NCBI GenBank assembly: GCA_020310875.1
Contig: CM035407.1
Coordinates: 220,680,496 to 220,744,495, forward strand
DNA length: 64,000 bases
Direction: 5' to 3'
From: Ceratopteris richardii
Lineage: Eukaryota > Streptophyta > Polypodiopsida > Polypodiales > Pteridaceae
Shown here: positions 31,796 through 44,922 of the stretch, one piece after another
How positions within the stretch are numbered: position 1 is the first letter of the stretch
Layout of the letters: every line of letters starts with the position of its first letter
Made by a program: the position numbers and the translations under genes
The notes under the pieces: generated by a model
The model's database searches: none
Seen by the model: the letters and a program-made list of their open reading frames with translations, nothing else
What the model was told of the DNA's origin: nothing

Positions 31796-32231
31796 CTAAA
31801 TGAGATTTTGGATGGTTGTGTGCCGTTTTTTTTCAGAAATCGCCATCATGGGCCATCCACTTGTTGGTCCATCCACTTGTTCTTTAGTTTTTTGTTTTTT
31901 CAATGAACACCTTGTGGTGCTTAAAGGGGGGTTTCCTACAATTATGGATCCTTGCATCTTCATAAATGAGACCACCAACGTCCTCCCACGATGCCAACAG
32001 CTTGCCGATTGGAGATACGATGTCCCACACAAAGTTTTACAAGAAGTAGGGTAGGTTAGTGAGCTTGACCCAGAGACGGTAGCGGAGAGATTTCGATTTG
32101 TCGAGGATAAAGGAACATCTGAATAAGCATAGGGGTCCCCACCCGAGTTGCCAAGTTCTGACACTAAGAGCTTGGAACGCCATATCTTCATTCTCAAAGA
32201 CTAGCAACATATGACTAGCTGCTTCCATCAA
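31796..32231 (-). pseudogene. LINE ORF1 DUF4283 segment, inverted
   Basis: On the minus strand the reading ASHMLLVFENEDMAFQAL, then WQLGWGPLCLF, then YRLWVKLTNLPYF and PIGKLLASWEDVGG matches the plant LINE ORF1 DUF4283 pattern: an RNA-binding-like domain with a conserved WVKLPGLP-type motif. One frameshift lies near 32060. It then runs into a LINE-tail motif (PPFKHHKV). The domain's normal partner, the CCHC knuckle, follows immediately to the right but on the opposite strand, so the 5' part of this LINE is inverted. Confidence 0.65.
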
Positions 32232-32254
32232 AGATCAAAGTGGACCTGGGTGAA

Positions 32255-32577
32255 GGGGATGTCTGGGAATAAGACGTTAATTATAAAACCTACCTAATGC
32301 ATGTTTTTGTTGTGGCCAGCAAGGCCACATGATTAAAGATTGGCCACTCAGACAAAAAAGCAAACAAAAACAAGAAGCATCCTCAAAAACTCAAGACAAC
32401 AATGGGATACTGAAGCACCCAGCAAACGAAGAGGAAGTTAAGGGCTCTCGAAACCTAGAAACTGACTCAGATGGGTTCACAAAAGTCAGAAGAAGAAGGA
32501 AAAGAAGTCCTAGGGTGATTTTTGAGAGAAATCGTATTCCAGATACCCCCAAAAAAACTTTTATGGCAGTCTAGAAA
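32255..32577 (+). pseudogene. LINE ORF1 zinc-knuckle and tail
   Basis: Codons near 32300 read CFCCGQQGHMIKDWP after one frame correction, a CCHC-type knuckle whose last cysteine is tryptophan. A basic tail follows (KVRRRRKRSPRVIFERN) with a stop at 32572. In plant LINEs, ORF1 binds element RNA. Between 32578 and 32954 there are further degraded ORF1 codons, ending in a lysine-rich run (KKKYESKRRKD) just before ORF2. Confidence 0.65.
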
Positions 32578-32954
32578 AGGAGATAAATGAGCTTGATTAC
32601 CCAGGTAGGAACTAGTTTGAGGTGGACACTAGTGACAAAGCCCTAGAGATCCTTGACAAAAAAGAAACCAATCAAGAGGGCTACACTACAAGCAAAGAAG
32701 ATGGCTTTACCACTAGTAATGAAGACAACATGGATAGTAAAAGTTCCATCATTGGATCCACTATTCCAAAAATAGTTTCCTATTCATTCCAACAATAGTC
32801 CTCCTAGAAGGGAAAAAAGCCTATTGAGTTACCTTGGAAAAGCCACCACAAAAACAAATTACTAAGCCCGGACCCCCTCCCATCGAAAAAGAAATACGAA
32901 TCCAAGAGGAGAAAAGATAGTGCCCCCTCCCACAAAGAGGGTAACTTACGGCAA

Positions 32955-35884
32955 TGATCATCATCTCGCTAAATGCTAGGGGGTTGATTGACCCCTCAAG
33001 AGTGACCATCATTGGTCAATGGCATCGTGACATTAGCATAAAACCTGATTTTTTTGTATATTCAATAGGCTAAAATTGATGGAGCAAACCTCGAGAAATG
33101 CCTTAGACATGTCTCTTCGACCCATGTGTGGATTTTGATGTCGCACCCTCGAGGGTCTAGTGGGATGGTAATTGGTATAAATCAAGTCTGGTTTGAAAAG
33201 CTTCTCCCCTCATAGATGGGACTACATGGGGGCCATCTCTAGGGTATCCTCTCATAGGATCCCATACAACCTTCCTTCCCTGCTTGATGCCTCTATCTCA
33301 AAAGAAGAAATCATTGAAGTCATTAATGCCCTTCCTAGTAGGAAAAGAAAAGGGCTGGATGGACTCACTAACGAGTTCTTTAAGTCCTTCAAGTTGGTGG
33401 TTTCCACCCCTCTTCGTTTGGCCTAGCAAGAGGCGCTTGAGTTTGGCATGCTTCCCACTTGTCTCAACAATGGCATCATGAAGTTAATCCACAAAAAAGG
33501 GGAAAAGAACAAAATTGAGAACTCGCATCTGATCACGATGCTTCAAACCGGATATAAGATCATTGCTAAAGTCATAGCCAATAGAATTTCTGACCATCTG
33601 AGAGCTTGGCTAAGCAAGGACAAAAAAGTTTTTGTCAAAGGCAGATCAATATTGGAAGCCATAATGGATATCATCAAGTTAATCCACAAAAAAGGGGAAA
33701 AGAACAGAATTGAGAATTGGCATCCGATTACGATGAATCAAATGGAATATAAGATCAATGCTTCAGCCAATAGAATTTCCAACCATCTGAGAGCTTGGCT
33801 AAGCGAGAACTAGAAAGGTTTAAGGCAGATCAATATTGGTAGCCATAATTGATATTTGGGAAGGTCTCGACTTCATGGAAGATTCAAGACAAGATGTGAT
33901 TTTCCTCAAGATCAACTTTGACAATGCTTACTATAGGCTAGAATTGGACTATATTTTGCAATCTGTTAAAGATCTCGGTTGCAGCCAGAAACTCACCAAG
34001 ATGATCTCGACCCTTTTGGGAAATGCATCAACTCAAATTAATATTAATGGCCAAATTTCAAAGATGATCAAATTAAAACAATTGATTTGACAAGGATGCC
34101 CATTGGATCCCCTTCTCTTTGCCATCACCACAGAAGGGCTTGGCCAGTTGGTGGAACAACACGTGGAAGTTGGTAATATCACAGGCCTCCTATTGCCTCG
34201 TAACCATGGCCAGATCACCATGAGACTTTTTGCTGACGATATGAATGCATTTGTCCACAATGAACATACTCTCGATACTTTCTGTGAAGCCTCTGGATCC
34301 AAAATCAACCACTCAAAGATCGCTTTTAGAGCTATTGTTGGGATCCAGCCCGAACTTCCCTTTGAACATGGCTGCAAAAACATTCCCCTAGGACATATTT
34401 TTCGGCTTCTTGGAATTCACTTGGGCTTTGGTATCAAAACATTGGAGCAGCGGTGGAATTGGGTCTTGGACACACTCGAAAGCAAGTTTAACTATTAGAG
34501 AGGAATTCAAATCCATCTCGCGGGTCATGCAATGGTTATTAACACATTCCTCATTTCGTCGACCATTTACTTACTCTCTTGTTGGAGACCGAAAGAGCAA
34601 GAGCTGTCCAAACTGGAAAGTATTTGTAGAAACTTCCTTTGGACGGGATACCACAACAGGAGGTGGGGTGCCTAAAATCAAATGGTCCATCTACACTAGC
34701 CAAAGGGATAGTGGGGGCCTTGGTATTTTGGACATTGGGTGCATGGCTAACAGACTTGCAAAAAAATGGATGTTTAAGGCATGGTGCAATGGGGAAACTT
34801 TGTGGGCCAAATTGATCTTCAGAAACAAAAATGTGTTGACTTTTGTGGGATTCCCAAATTGGAAGAATCTTGACATTTTGACCCTTTTGTTTTCCCCGAT
34901 CCCGGTTTTCCCAAAAGGATCAAATCTTGTGTGCTCCCTAGGGAAGAGTTGGAATAAAGTCAAAAGCTTCATAAGAATCAATGAAGATTGGAAGTGGGTA
35001 GTCGGTATCAGACAAAATGACTCTATCTGGTTTCTGATCCATGGCATTAAGAACGTGGAATCTTGGAACATTCAAAGCACCAAGAGGCTTTGGAACAAGG
35101 GCTTCAGGAAATGGAAACATCTTTGGAAACAATACACCAACCAATGGATCAACTTCGAGGATATTGACCCTAGCGTCAGCATTACCTATGAAGAATGGAA
35201 TATTTTACAAAGCAAACATCTTGCCTGGGACTGCTCTAAAGTTTGTCTTCTCATGGGGCACAAGTCAACGTGCCCACTAGGTCTCAAATGGCACAATGGT
35301 AATCGCCTAACAAAAATCCTGAATATTAAAGGAAACATTGATTATTAGGTCAACCTCAACAAGAAATGGTACCTGTCGTGGATGTGGCTGTGGTGGGATA
35401 TGAAGTTCATGGTTATCTGGCACCCTCTCATAGAAACCAAAAAGTCTGTCTTCTTATGGCAAATTCTTCAGCTCGACCAACCTAAAGGCTAACAAAATTT
35501 GTGGGGCATCTCCCTAGTGTAAGTGCTATTGCCGGTCCATTGAAGATGTTGTTCACATCTTCTTTACTTGTCCCAACTCCAACATGCTCTCGTAGATTGT
35601 CGAGAAATAAATAAGACTTCAGGAGCATATCAGTTGGAAACAAGCTCTACTAGGAGAAGTGATTGGTTGCTTGGGGACTCTATGGAATGCCATCAACGGG
35701 GAGGTCCTCTAGAATATCTGGCGGGAAAGATGTGCTTACAACTTTGGAGACTCCCCCAAAGAGTGGTCAATCAAGAAATCAATATTCCTCCTTGGTAAAA
35801 GAATTGCCAACTATGAGAAATCCCCTCCCCTTCACGCATCATAAAGTGCTCCTTTTGATAAACAACAAGCTTAGACCCAAGTGG
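32955..35884 (+). pseudogene. LINE ORF2 (endonuclease-RT), degenerate and internally deleted
   Basis: It starts with codons equivalent to MIVISLNARGLTDPSR, the same as the intact ORF2 start at 42738. The endonuclease domain is mostly deleted after about 33190. RT blocks remain: SRKRKGLDGLTNEFFKSFK, LKINFDNAYYRLELDYI, and the catalytic FADD (RLFADDMNAF, near 34230). A local duplication of about 190 bp occurs at 33478-33830, around the IHKKGEKN codons. The zf-RVT region (CKCYCRSIEDVVHIF, near 35520) and tail (LINNKLRPKW) are degraded. The end at 35884 abuts a Copia LTR. It has many stops and is dead. Confidence 0.85.
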
Positions 35885-36375
35885 TGTTGGTGCAAATATA
35901 CAAGCCTTCACATTTAGCTTAGCATGGAAAACATTATGTGGAAGCACTTGATGGATCATGGGAACCTTAGCTTGTAACCATCTAATCATTTACCAAATTG
36001 TAAAAGATTAAAACCTTGAAGAATCTTTCAAGAGACTAAATTTTGTGAAGTTAGGAAGAACAATAGCTACGAGTTTCAAATGAGATAATAACTCCTAGAT
36101 TAAGGGAGATAATTTTAGTTGGACAGTGAAGTTTGAATTTCAAATTCAAACTTAGGAGAAATTTCTTATATAAAGGTCCTTGAAAATCACGCGGCTGTAT
36201 GGCCTCATTGAGAGCTCATTTCTTGATCATTTGTAGGAATTGATAAGGTCACATCATAGCTCACTTAGTCCATCATCATTGAGCATCATTACTATGCCAA
36301 TGATCCTGTACAATCATGTTTTATAGCACATATAGCTCATTGATCATCTCTGTCTACTTCTCTGCTATGACTACT
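35885..36375 (+). repeat. Copia LTR, 5' portion
   Basis: It begins TGTTGGTGCAAATATACAAGCC right after the LINE tail and has TATATAAAG at 36167-36175. It follows the Copia-A LTR pattern up to the region of tctctgtctacttctctg, then breaks near 36375. It is probably the remnant of an element whose remaining part was lost. Confidence 0.7.
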
Positions 36376-37080
36376 CAAAGCAAGATTTCTTCCCATAATA
36401 AGCTTCATAAGGTGTAATGAACTTTAAAGCTTTTGTGGAAACCCTATTCAAAATGTGATTAGCTCTATGTATTGCATCAAACCAAAACTTGGGAGAAAGC
36501 TTTTTGGATGACATCATACTACACATCACCTCAAAAAGTATCATATTCTTTCTCTCTACAACACCATTCTCTTCTTGCATGTAAGCAATCGTGAGTTGAT
36601 GACAAATAATTTTTTCTTGAAGAAAAGACTTCAAGTATTTAGACATGTAGTCTCCTCCTCTATCACTTCTCAAGATCTCGATCTTTGAATTCCTTTCATT
36701 TTCAACCATAGCTAAGAACATCTTGAAAGTAGGAAACACCTCTGACTTAACTATAAGACCATAAATCCATGAATATCTTGATAAATCATCAATGAACATA
36801 ACAAAGTACCTAAAACCTTGAATAGAATTTGTTCTCATCGAGCCATTCACATGTGAATGTTTGATCTACAACTTCCTTGTGGCTGTCATGCATCCATGCT
36901 TCTTGAAAGGAAATTTGTGAAGCTTTCCTTCAAGAGATCCTTCACATGATTCTATATCATTTGGCAACGCAAAAGTAGGAAAGTCTCTAGCATACCTTGA
37001 TCTTTGATGTTTCGTAGGAGCTTTTTGGCTTCCATTATTTGAAATTTGATGAGAGACAATGTTGATTGAGCCACTGATTC
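36376..37080 (-). pseudogene. Copia integrase fragment of a different family
   Basis: On the minus strand 36850-36371 is open for 159 codons: GFRYFVMFIDDLSRYSWIY, ILRSDRGGDYMS, EENGVVERKNM and TPYEAYYGKK. These include the second aspartate and the glutamate of the integrase core. Upstream to 37080 lies the tail of the pre-integrase domain (CEGSLEGKLHKFPF) with stops. It differs clearly from Copia-A and Copia-B. No LTR was seen for it. It ends in a microsatellite. Confidence 0.8.
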
Positions 37081-38221
37081 AAACAATTACATCAATGTAA
37101 GTGATTGTTTTGTTCTCTATTGAGAGAGAGAGAGTAAAGATAGAGATACATACACACACATAGATGTAAATGATTGTTTTTTTCTTTATTAAAAATAGAG
37201 ATAGAGAGAGACATGAAAGAGAGAGAGAGATAAAGAGAGAGAAAGAGAGAGAAAGAGAGAGAAAGAGAGAGAAAGAGAGAGAAAGAGAGAGAAGGAGAGA
37301 GAAAGAGAGAGAGATAGGGATACCTACACACACATACTCATGTATATGCATGCATACATACACACACATATACACACATGCATTTGCATACATACATACA
37401 CACACACACATACACATATGCACACACATACATATGCATACATAAACTCACACACATATGTGCACACACATACATACACATATACATACATATACATATG
37501 CATAAATACATTCACACACATAGGTATACACACATACATACACATACCCATACACATATGGGTATGTGTATGTATATAGAAAGAAAAAAAAGAGAGAGAA
37601 AGAGAGAGAGATAGGGATACCTACACACACATACTCATGTATATGCATGCATACATACACACACACATCTACACACATGCATTTGCATACATACATACAT
37701 ACATACATACATACATACATACATACATACATACATACATACATACATACATACATACACACACACATACACATATGCATACATAAATCCACATATGTAC
37801 ATACACATATACATACGTACACATATGCATACATACATTCACACACATAGCTACACACACATACATACACATATACATACACGTACCCATACACATATGC
37901 ATACACATACTCACATACATATTACATACACACATGCATATTCATGCATATGCATGCATGCATATACACATATACATAGACATTCACATACATACACACA
38001 CACACACACATATATACATACACACTCACACCTATACACACACACACATACACTCACATACATATTACATACACACATGCATATACATACACACACATGC
38101 ATCAAACATGCATATGAATACATATATACACACATGTATGCATACATCAAATATATACACACATGTACACACACATATACATACATATACACATACACAC
38201 ATAATACATATATACATACAG

Positions 38222-38311
<90 letters not shown>
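37081..38311. repeat. Composite microsatellite tract: (GA)n, (ACAT)n, (TA)n
   Basis: GAGAGAAA repeats (37200-37318 and 37585-37616), long CATACATA/CACACA runs, and a (TA)n at about 38236-38311. A block of about 295 bp is duplicated: 'gatagggatacctacacacacatactcatg' starts at 37312 and again at 37608 and continues similarly. The many overlapping open frames here are repeat artefacts. Confidence 0.95.
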
Positions 38312-38314
<3 letters not shown>

Positions 38315-38770
38315 TACACATATACATGTTTTAGGTCTAGGTCTTAAGGATTAGCGTTTAAGGATTTTTACACATGCGTACACACATATACACATATGCA
38401 CACATAATACATATACACATACACATATATATACACATGCATACACATATATACATGTTTTAGGTCTACGTTTTTAGGATTAGGGTTTTAGGTTTTTTAC
38501 ACATGTATAAACAAATATACATATATACACACATAATACATACACATATATACACATGGATACACATATAAATACACATACATACACATATATACATGTT
38601 TTAGGTCTAGCTCTTTAGGATTAGGGTTTTCGGCTTTTTACACATGCATACACACATATATACATATACACACATAACAAATATACACATACACATAACA
38701 TGTATATACACATGCATACAAATATACATGTTTTAGGTCTAGGTCTTTAGGATTAGGGTTTTAGGCTTTT
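38312..38770. repeat. Telomere-like/ACAT tandem array, about 4 units
   Basis: The unit is the same as at 28325-28700, with blocks TTTTAGGTCTAGGTCTTTAGG and GATTAGGGTTTTAGG repeated every 110-125 bp. The array is cut by the LINE insertion at 38771 and continues at 43162. Confidence 0.88.
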
Positions 38771-41700
38771 TTTTTTTTTTAATATAAAGGAAGTTCGGCA
38801 ATAGCCTACTCTCCCGGACTTGAATTAAATTAAGAAACAAAGGTACAATAGAAGGGGACTAGTGCCCACGGGACCCCCCAAATCCCACAAAGCAGGGGAA
38901 GCTTGAATGAATCCTAGGTTGCATTACAGAGAAGGTTAATCACCCTCTCATCGCCCTCATGCGGGGCCCACTTGGGTTTGAGCTTGTTGTTGATCAAAAG
39001 GAGGACTTGATGGTGCCTGAAGGGGGGGGATTTCTTACTGTTAACAATCCTTTTGCCAAGGAGGAATAGTGATTTCTCGATCGACCACTCCCTGGGGGAA
39101 TCGCCGAAGTTGAGAGCACACCTCTCCCGCCAAATTTTCCACAAGACTTCCCCTCTGATGGCGTTCCAGAGAGTCGCAGAGCAACCGATCGCTTCTCCCA
39201 ATAGGACTTGTTTCCAACTAAGCTGTTTTTGAAGTCTGATTTTCATTCCAACCGTCTGCCAGATTCTGTAGGAGTTGGGGCAAGTAAGGAAGATGTGTGG
39301 GACATCTTCGATAGCCCGGTGGCAGCGTTTGCACCAAGGAGGAATCCCACAAAGTTTGCTAGCCTTATGGTTGGTCCAAATTCCTCGATGAAGAATTTGC
39401 CATAAGAGGACAGATTTCTTAATCTCTATAAGGGGGTGCCAGATACCCATGAATTTCATGTCCCACCGAAGCCGTGTCCAAGACAGGCACCACTTCTTGT
39501 TGAGGCTGATCTGGTGGTCAGCCGTTTCTTTGATGTTCGGGATTTTGAGTAGGCTATTTCCATTGTGCCATTTGAGACCAAGCGAGTTCGGTGTGTCGTG
39601 TCCCATGAGAAGGCGAGTCTTGTGACGATCCCATGCGAGGCATCGGCTTTGCAAAGTGTTCCATTCTTCGTAGGAGATGTTTATGCAAGGGTCAATATCC
39701 TCGAAGTTGATCCAGCTGTGGGTGTCATGATTCCAGAGGTGTTTCCATTTTTTGAATCCTTTGTTCCATAACCTCTTGGCGTTTTGAATGTTCCACGACT
39801 CCACACTCCTGATGCCATGTATCGGGAACCAGATAGAGTCGTTTTGTCTGATTCCGGCCGCCCACTTCCAGTCCTCACTAATTCTTGTGAAGCTTTTGAC
39901 TTTATTCCAGCCCTTCCAAAGGGAGCACACGAGATTGGAGCCTTTCGGGAAGACGGGGATCGGGGAGAATAGCAGGGTCATGATGTCAAGATTCTTCCAG
40001 TTTGGGAACCCCGTGAGAGCCAACTCATTCTTGTTTCTGAAGATCAGCTTGGCCCACGAGGCCTCCCTATTGCACCAAGCCTTAATCATCCATTTGGCAG
40101 CCAGTTTGTTAGCCATACACCCAATGTCCAGGATACCAAGCCCCCCGCTATCTCTAGGGCTAGTGCAGATGGCCCATTTGATTTTAGGCACCCCCCTTCT
40201 GTTATGATCGCCCGTCCAAAGAAAGTTTCTACAAATACTATTCAGTTTGGACAGGCCTTGCTCATTCGGTCTCCAGCAAGAAAGGAAATAGATGGTAGAA
40301 GAGAGGAGGAACGTGTTGATAACCATCGCACGCCCAGCGAGATTGATTTGCATACCTTTCCAATAGTTAAGCTTGCTTTCGAGTTTGGCCAGCACCCAGT
40401 TCCATCTCTGCTCCATAGAGACGCCAAACCCCAAGGGGATTCCAAGAAGTCGAAAGATTTGGCCCTGCGGAATGATTTGACAGCCATGATCAATGAGAAG
40501 GCCAGGTTGATGTCCCACAATAGCCTTAAAGGCGGTCTTAGAGTGGTTGATTTTGGATCCAGAGGCTTCACAGAAGGTAGCAAGACACCTCCAGAAAGTC
40601 TCCAGGCTGGTATTATCATTGTGAACGAACGCGTTCATATCATCGGCAAATAGTCTCACGATGATTTGACTGTGGTCGTGAGGCAGCCGGAGGCCTTTGA
40701 TATTGCCAGTCTCCACATGATGAGCCACAAGTCTGCTCAGCCCCTCAGTGGCGATGGCAAAAAGAAGGGGGGCCAGAGGGCACCCTTGTCTAATAGATCT
40801 TCTAAGATGGATCGCCTTCGAAAGTTTGCCGTTAACGTTAATTCGGGTCGTTGCATTTCCGAGAAGGGTCGCGATCATCTTGGTGAATTTCTGACTACAT
40901 CCGAGATCTTGGAGCGACTGCAGAATATAGTCCCATTCTAGCCTGTCGTAGGCTTTGTCAAAGTCGATCTTGAGGAAGACCACATCTTGCTTAGACTCAT
41001 TTGCAAATTGAATACCTTCCCAAATATCCATAATGGTTTCCAGAATAGACCTGCCTTTGATGAAACCTTTTTGGTCCTCACTAAGCCAAGATCTCAGGTG
41101 GCACGAGATTCTGTTGGCAATGACTTTGGCGATGATCTTGTATCCTGTTTGGAGCATCGTAATAGGCCGCTAGTTCTCGATTCTGTTCTTCTCTCCCTTC
41201 TTGTGAATCAGCTTGATAATTCCATTATTTAGACAGGTAGGAAGAGCACCAAACTTTAGCGCTTCTTGCCAAACCATCCGAAGAGGGGTGGCAACCACCA
41301 GCTTGAAGGATTTAAAGAACTCATTAGTGAGTCCGTCGGGTCCCGGGCTTTTACCGCGAGGGAGGGCATCAATGACCTCAATGATTTCTGATTCAGCGAT
41401 AGGGGCATGAAGCAGGGATTGGAGGTTGGGTGGTATCCTCCGGGGGGAAACCCTAGAAATGGTAGCCATACAGTCCCTTCTATGGTGGGAGAGGGGGTTC
41501 GAAGTTCCCAGGAGTCTCGTGAAGTGCCCTTCGATAATGCCAAAATTATCTTCTTCCGAATTGCATACATTGCCATGTGGATCTAGTAGTAGGGGGATCG
41601 ATTCTCTGTTGTGTTTCCTTTTAAGGATGCGGCACATCTCTTTGGTGGGTCTGTCGGCTTTGCCAGCCCACCACTCCTTGAAAAAAATTTGCAAGTTTTT

Positions 41701-43161
41701 CCTTTGTATTTCTTCCTCGTATCTCAGCACCGCTCTGATTTTTCGGAGACCTTTCTGGGCTTGGTGTTTTCCTTTGTTCACTTCCTCCTCGAGCCGCCAG
41801 AGTCTGTGGTAAAGAGCTTCCCTACGAGCCCGCCGCACTGTCTCGAGCATCTTCTTAGTTCTGATCATGATCTTACGAGACTTGTCGACCGCACTTCTCC
41901 AACACTTGGCTGGGGCCAAGCCAGAAGCGAACGCCGTCTTCCACACATCGGCAATTTCTTGATGGACGGAGGGGAGAGAGAAGGTGGTTGCGTTGGCATG
42001 GAACCACGGAGCCTTGCAGATCTTGTTGGAAGGTTGAAAAGTGATAACGATCGGGTAGTGATCAGAGATAGTGAGGTCAGTGCGTTGCGTGATGGTAGGG
42101 TGGCCCCACTGATGAGTAAAACTCTGAGAGATGTAGCATCTGTCGAGTCTAGCTTTCCTCAAGTCCTCGCCCGCTTGGAGATTCGACCAAGAAAAGCCAT
42201 TCGAGTCTTTGAATTCAACCAAATCCAAGTGAAGTTTGGTCATGTCCCACGTTTCTTTCTCCCGACTGTCGATGACCCTGCCCTTGCCCATCCATCTGTC
42301 CGTAGGGTCCTCCACCATGTTGAAGTCTCCACAAATAAGCACGTTGTGGGGAAGCGAGTCTAAGGAGGCCCAAGTGTTCAGTCTCTCCAAATCCCCGTTA
42401 GGGGCGTACAGAGAAACCATCGTAACACAAAGAGGAGCACCAAAAGAAACAGCAATCCAACGGTGACTTACATCTTCAATGGAGTTCTCAAGCTTTTCAA
42501 ACCAGATTTGTTTAACACCGATAACCGTTCCTCCAGACCCCCGCTGGTGCTTCATTGGGATCCACACATGGGCCGAGGAAACCTGTCTGAGCCGTTTCTG
42601 GAGGTCTTCTCCGTCAATTTTAATCTCTTGAATACATATGAAGTCTGGGTTTAGGCTAATGTCGCGAAGCCATTGACCAATGATGGTCGCTCTTGAGGGG
42701 TCGGTTAGCCCTCTAGCATTCAGCGAGATGACAATCATTTTTGTATTGATCCCTCTTTGCGGGAGGGAGCTTTGTCCTTTCTTCTCTTGGCTTCATCTTT
42801 CTTTTTCGCTCATGGCCACCAGGAACTTGCACCCACCTTCGCACCTAGAATTTACTTTGGCATTGAAAGACTTCAACCCATTGCCCACGAGCGTCTTGCC
42901 AGAAATCCCACAATAAAGGGAAGCACGATTCCTCTTTGCTTTTTTGAATCTATTCTCTTTTATCTTCTCTTCTTTTTTTTTCTCTCTTTCTTCTTTTTTT
43001 TTCTTCCTTCTTCTTTTTTTTCTTTCTTTTTTTATAACAAAGCACTAAAGCGAAGGCCCTCCATGGCGCACTGACCACGCGTCACACGAAGGTATGAGGG
43101 CCCGCGACGAATCCGGATGGCCCCGTGCCACGTGTCTCGCGATATGTCTATCGCAGACTGA
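38771..43161 (-). mobile_element. L1-type LINE inserted into the telomere-like array
   Basis: On the minus strand it ends in a poly-A tail (poly-T at 38767-38780). A target-site duplication AGGGTTTTAGGCTTTT is visible at 38755-38770 and 43162-43177. It carries a nearly complete ORF2, but only about 420 bp precede ORF2, too little for the DUF4283-knuckle ORF1 seen in the sibling at 31796-32577. The lysine-rich end of ORF1 (KKDEAKRRKDKAPSRK) is present just upstream of ORF2. The 5' end holds a polypurine/polypyrimidine run (42950-43035) and GC-rich DNA to 43161. Confidence 0.92.
38914..42738 (-). pseudogene. LINE ORF2: endonuclease, RT, zf-RVT; one nonsense codon
   Basis: An apurinic-type endonuclease covers residues 1-220: LNARGL, CIQEIKIDG, SLYAPNG, ICGDFNMVED and SDHYPI, all key residues present. 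RT follows: RGKSPGPDGLTNEFF, FLKIDFDKAYDRLEWDY, IRQGCPLAPLLFAIA, and catalytic FADD (RLFADDMNAFVHND). The C-terminal zf-RVT reads CGIPPWCKRCHRAIEDVPHIFLTC. A TAG at about 41168 replaces a tryptophan expected in N-W-R-P-I-T. Both halves (522 and 747 codons) are in one frame, so that single stop is the only disruption seen. The protein nicks DNA and copies its RNA at the target. Confidence 0.95.
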
Positions 43162-43970
43162 AGGGTTTTAGGCTTTTTACATATATACAAATATACACAC
43201 ATAATACATATACATATACACATATATATACACATGCATACACATATATACATGCTCTAGGTCTAGGTCTTTAGGATTAGGGTTTTAGGAGTTTTACACA
43301 TGCATACACACATATACACATATACACACATACACATGTATATACACATGCATACACAAATATACATGTTTTAGGTCTAGGTCTTTATGACTAGGGTTTT
43401 AGGCGTTTTACACATATATACACATATAAATACATAATACATATACACATACACATGTATATACACATGCATACACACATATACATGTTTTAGGTCTAGG
43501 TCTTTAGGATTAGGGTTTTAGGCATTTTACACATATACACATATAATACATATACATATACACATTTATATACACATGCATACACACAGATACATGTTCT
43601 AGGCTAGGTCTTTAGGGTTAGGGTTTTAGGCTTTTTACACATATATACACATATATAAACATAATACATATACAGATACGCATGTATATACACATGCATA
43701 CACACATATGCATGTTTTAGGTATAGGTCTTTAGGATTAGGGTTTTAGGCTTTTTACATTCTATACATATATACACATGTATACACATGTATACACATGC
43801 AGACACACATATACATGTTTAAGGTCTAGGTCTTTAGGATTATTGCTTTAGGTTTTTTACACATATACACACATAATACATATACATATACACATGCATA
43901 CACCCATATACATGTTTTAGGTCTAGGTCTTTAGGGTTAGGCGTTTAGGTATTTTACATACATACAATAA
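43162..43970. repeat. Telomere-like/ACAT tandem array, about 8 units
   Basis: This continues 38312-38770 beyond the LINE. Eight or so units each carry TAGGTCTAGGTCTTTAGGATTAGGG followed by TTTTAGGC and an ACATATACACAT stretch. Unit-to-unit variation is high. Confidence 0.88.
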
Positions 43971-44900
<930 letters not shown>

Positions 44901-44922
44901 TTAAATGTCCTAACATGTCCAC

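Noticed and set aside
37340-38334. Many overlapping open frames of 60-180 codons rich in His/Thr/Tyr/Ile or Cys/Val/Met
   Set aside because: They are translations of (ACAT)n, (CA)n and (TA)n microsatellites in every frame, with no codon structure beyond the repeat.
39565-40653. Plus-strand frames of 60-150 codons
   Set aside because: They are antisense shadows of the well-supported LINE ORF2 on the minus strand. The same applies to plus-strand frames at 41426-42654.
43162-43970. True telomere or chromosome end
   Set aside because: The TTTAGGG-like blocks are few, degenerate, spaced by ACAT repeats, and flanked by transposons on both sides.
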